This document shows positions 6,237-7,810 of a stretch of DNA of 7,810 nucleotides, one piece after another. The position numbers and the translations under genes were made by a program. Each line of letters opens with the position of its first letter. The first letter of the stretch is position 1. Below the pieces are notes generated by a model. That model made no database searches, was not told the origin of the DNA, and was given only the letters and a program-made list of their open reading frames with translations. Source of the stretch: Cytophagales bacterium. Lineage in GTDB: Bacteria; Bacteroidota; Bacteroidia; Cytophagales; Cyclobacteriaceae. The DNA is taken from the NCBI GenBank assembly GCA_003541895.1, contig DPLR01000434.1, positions 1 through 7,810 on the forward strand, read 5' to 3'.

Positions 6237-6722
6237 TTATTTAACTGAATTTTCGATGGCCTTCATCAACCGACCTAGGTATTCACCATCAGTTTCATCG
6301 AAGTCGTTTAAGCGATCGCTATCCACATCAAGCACGAGAAACACCTTTCCATTTTCAAAAGCCGGCAAAACAATTTCCGATTTCGAATCTGAGTTGCAGG
6401 CAATGTGCCCGGGAAATTCATCAACGTTGGGAACGATGATTGTTTTCTCTTCTTTCCAAGCTGCTCCACAAACTCCTTTGCCAAAACCAATTCGTGTACA
6501 AGCTATTGGCCCTTGAAATGGGCCGAGCACTAATTCATTTTCTTTGACGAAATAAAACCCAACCCAAAAAAAATTGAAGGTCTGCTTGAGTGCTGCAGCC
6601 ACATTAGAAAGATTAGCAATTAAGTCCGGTTCGCCCGAAATTAAAGATTCAATCTGTGGTAGCAAGGTTTTGTAACGCTCTGCTTTTTGTGATGAGGTTG
6701 CTATGATTAAATTTTCTGCCAT
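6237..6722 (-). CDS. msrC: free methionine-(R)-sulfoxide reductase (GAF domain, fRMsr)
   Basis: A 161-residue single GAF-domain enzyme that reduces free methionine-(R)-sulfoxide to methionine in the cytoplasm, using thiol chemistry recharged by thioredoxin. The three conserved cysteines are all visible: C75 in GPIACTRI, C85 in GKGVCGAAW and C109 in GHIACNSDSKSE. Their spacing (10 and 24 residues) equals that of E. coli C84, C94 and C118. FWVGFYF (52-58), LGPFQGP (66-72) and LDVDSD (131-136) are further family hallmarks. The ATG lies 20 bp after the lspA stop, so it is probably transcribed with ileS and lspA. This linkage looks like convenience rather than shared pathway. Length is normal and nothing is missing. 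The alternative label, a generic GAF sensor domain, is less likely because the cysteine set is complete. Confidence 0.95.
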   Translation of the reverse strand: MAENLIIATSSQKAERYKTLLPQIESLISGEPDLIANLSNVAAALKQTFNFFWVGFYFVKENELVLGPFQGPIACTRIGFGKGVCGAAWKEEKTIIVPNVDEFPGHIACNSDSKSEIVLPAFENGKVFLVLDVDSDRLNDFDETDGEYLGRLMKAIENSVK

Positions 6723-6742
6723 GATCCATTCAATCCATTATA

Positions 6743-7441
6743 TCATGAATTGGTTCCATCTTCCTGCTTAGGTTCAATCACCTCAGTGACAATTACAGTG
6801 GTAGAGCTTTCAACATGAGTTTCAGTTATCTCCAAGGAATTTTCATTGGGAACTTCGGGAAGATTATGATGCGGGAAAAATTTGCGTTGAAAAATCAAAA
6901 TACTTACCACGCCAAGAAAAATAGATGAATCAGCAATGTTAAACACCGGACTAAAGAATTCAAAGTACTCGCCCGCCTTAAGCGGAAACCAATCTGGAAA
7001 ATAAAAATGGAAAAGCGGGAAATACAACATATCGATCACTTGTCCATGAAACCATGGGGTTGGTGAACCGAATGGTGCGTTTTGTAGATACACGCCATAA
7101 AACGTACTATCAATCACATTGCCGACAGCTCCACCTAAAATCAGTGCAAGGCAAACTAAAAAGCCTGGATGCGGATTTTTCTTATTGATTTGATGCACCA
7201 AATAATAACCAATGCCAAACATGGCAGCAATTCGAAAGATGGTAAGTGCCAACTTGCCGAATTCGTTTTCCCACCGAATGCCAAACGCCATGCCTGGGTT
7301 CAACAAATAATGCAAGCGAAACCATTGACCGATTACGTTTACCTCTTCGTGAATTTGCATGTAATGATGTACGAGCAACTTGCTGGCTTGATCAAGACAA
7401 ATAATAACTAACGCGATTAAAAAATATTTTGCGTACTTCAT
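6743..7441 (-). CDS. lspA: lipoprotein signal peptidase (signal peptidase II), Bacteroidota long form
   Basis: A 232-residue inner-membrane aspartic protease that removes signal peptides from diacylglyceryl-modified prolipoproteins. Four membrane helices are visible (about 6-24, 64-84, 94-111, 170-187). LDQASK (16-21) and NPGMAFG (48-54) are conserved blocks. The catalytic aspartates are D137 in GQVIDM and D171 in FNIADSS, matching D124 and D143 of the Pseudomonas enzyme. GNVIDS (107-112) replaces the GNxxDR common in Proteobacteria, and about 18 extra residues precede the first catalytic Asp; both features are, as I recall, usual in Bacteroidota. Residues about 190-232 form a hydrophilic, Glu/Thr/Val-rich tail beyond the normal end of the family. 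The start lies 13 bp after the ileS stop, so coupling with ileS is likely. It would serve any lipoproteins made nearby, such as the predicted epimerase. Confidence 0.96.
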   Translation of the reverse strand: MKYAKYFLIALVIICLDQASKLLVHHYMQIHEEVNVIGQWFRLHYLLNPGMAFGIRWENEFGKLALTIFRIAAMFGIGYYLVHQINKKNPHPGFLVCLALILGGAVGNVIDSTFYGVYLQNAPFGSPTPWFHGQVIDMLYFPLFHFYFPDWFPLKAGEYFEFFSPVFNIADSSIFLGVVSILIFQRKFFPHHNLPEVPNENSLEITETHVESSTTVIVTEVIEPKQEDGTNS

Positions 7442-7454
7442 TCCAATTAATTGA

Positions 7455-7810
7455 TTAACACTTTTTGATTTTCACTTTCAACACAAAATCGTCCATATCT
7501 ACTTCGGTGGCATCTGGCACTTGGTCTTTTAACTCCAAACTGAGGGCCTGAGTTTCAGAGCAAATGTAATCTTTGAACTCGGTTAAGGAAGCCGTGGCCA
7601 ATTCGCCATCTTTTTCCACCTCAATTCCAATTTTATCAAGTACTTCCAAACCAATGTCTTTGCGAATATTTTGAACGCGATTCACAAAATCACGCGCCAC
7701 ACCTTCCAACTTCAGGGCCGGTGTAATCGTTACGTCCAATGCTACGGTGATACCTGCCTCGCTTGCCACGGACCACCCTGGAATATCTTGCGATGAAATC
7801 AATACATCTT
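7455..7810 (-). CDS. ileS: isoleucyl-tRNA synthetase, C-terminal fragment (5' end outside window)
   Basis: The frame is open to the right edge of the window, so only about the last 118 residues of a protein expected to exceed 1000 residues are seen. The text ISSQDIPGW, then ITVALD, then LKLEGVARDFVNRVQNIRK and GLEVLDKI, is typical of the C-terminal region after the anticodon-binding domain in IleS of the Bacteroidota and eukaryote-like type. No internal start should be used: the TTG at 7800-7802 is inside the gene. The enzyme charges tRNA-Ile in the cytoplasm. It ends in VKIKKC with TAA, 13 bp before lspA. The ileS-lspA linkage is widespread in bacteria. Many Bacteroidota place a small dksA/traR-type gene between them; none is present here. 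Confidence 0.94.
   Translation of the reverse strand, partial: DVLISSQDIPGWSVASEAGITVALDVTITPALKLEGVARDFVNRVQNIRKDIGLEVLDKIGIEVEKDGELATASLTEFKDYICSETQALSLELKDQVPDATEVDMDDFVLKVKIKKC

Noticed and set aside
6256..6516. Open frames on both strands overlapping the fRMsr gene
   Set aside because: The fRMsr frame has all three catalytic cysteines; the others are by-products of its codon use.
7169..7411. Plus-strand open frame opposite lspA
   Set aside because: Antisense to the membrane helices of lspA, without family signature.
7455..7802. Treating the ileS fragment as a complete small gene starting at the TTG at 7802
   Set aside because: The frame continues to the window edge and the sequence matches the interior of the IleS C-terminal region.

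Overview
The window looks like a piece of the chromosome of a Bacteroidota bacterium, probably a Cytophagales-type lineage. The clues are a protein with the carboxypeptidase-regulatory-like domain typical of that phylum, the long Bacteroidota form of LspA, starts preceded by A/T-rich sequence with no clear Shine-Dalgarno, and a candidate promoter of the Bacteroidota TTTG / TAnnTTTG type. Genes are packed tightly, with no gene-free stretch over about 105 bp. I see no mobile element, RNA gene, CRISPR array or clear terminator.

Left part (1-2398, + strand): four closely spaced or overlapping genes that look like one operon. They are the 3' end of an unrecognised gene, a small TIP30/FMP52-like NAD(P)-binding protein, a secreted protein with one CarboxypepD_reg-like domain and an uncharacterised C-terminal region, and D-aminoacyl-tRNA deacylase (dtd).

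Middle (2399-3889): a minus-strand gene for a Cys-less bacterial pentameric ligand-gated ion channel homologue, whose stop codon abuts that of dtd. A 105 bp divergent gap follows, then a plus-strand gene for a small four-helix membrane protein with a conserved-looking histidine in or near each helix (cytochrome b-like).

Right part (3905-7810, all - strand, transcribed from right to left): the 3' end of ileS, lspA, a free methionine-(R)-sulfoxide reductase, then after a 56 bp gap a Tat-signal aminotransferase of the HisC-like class and a lipoprotein-type aldose 1-epimerase. The first three are housekeeping or repair functions. The last two both carry export signals, so a PLP enzyme and a sugar epimerase appear to act outside the cytoplasm.

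The most interesting item is the channel homologue. By remembered comparison with GLIC, its second membrane helix aligns without gaps and keeps acidic residues at both pore mouths, but the usual Ser/Thr pore rings are glycines and the central gate position is Phe. The exported aminotransferase is second. Nothing in the window clearly amounts to a new multi-gene system.
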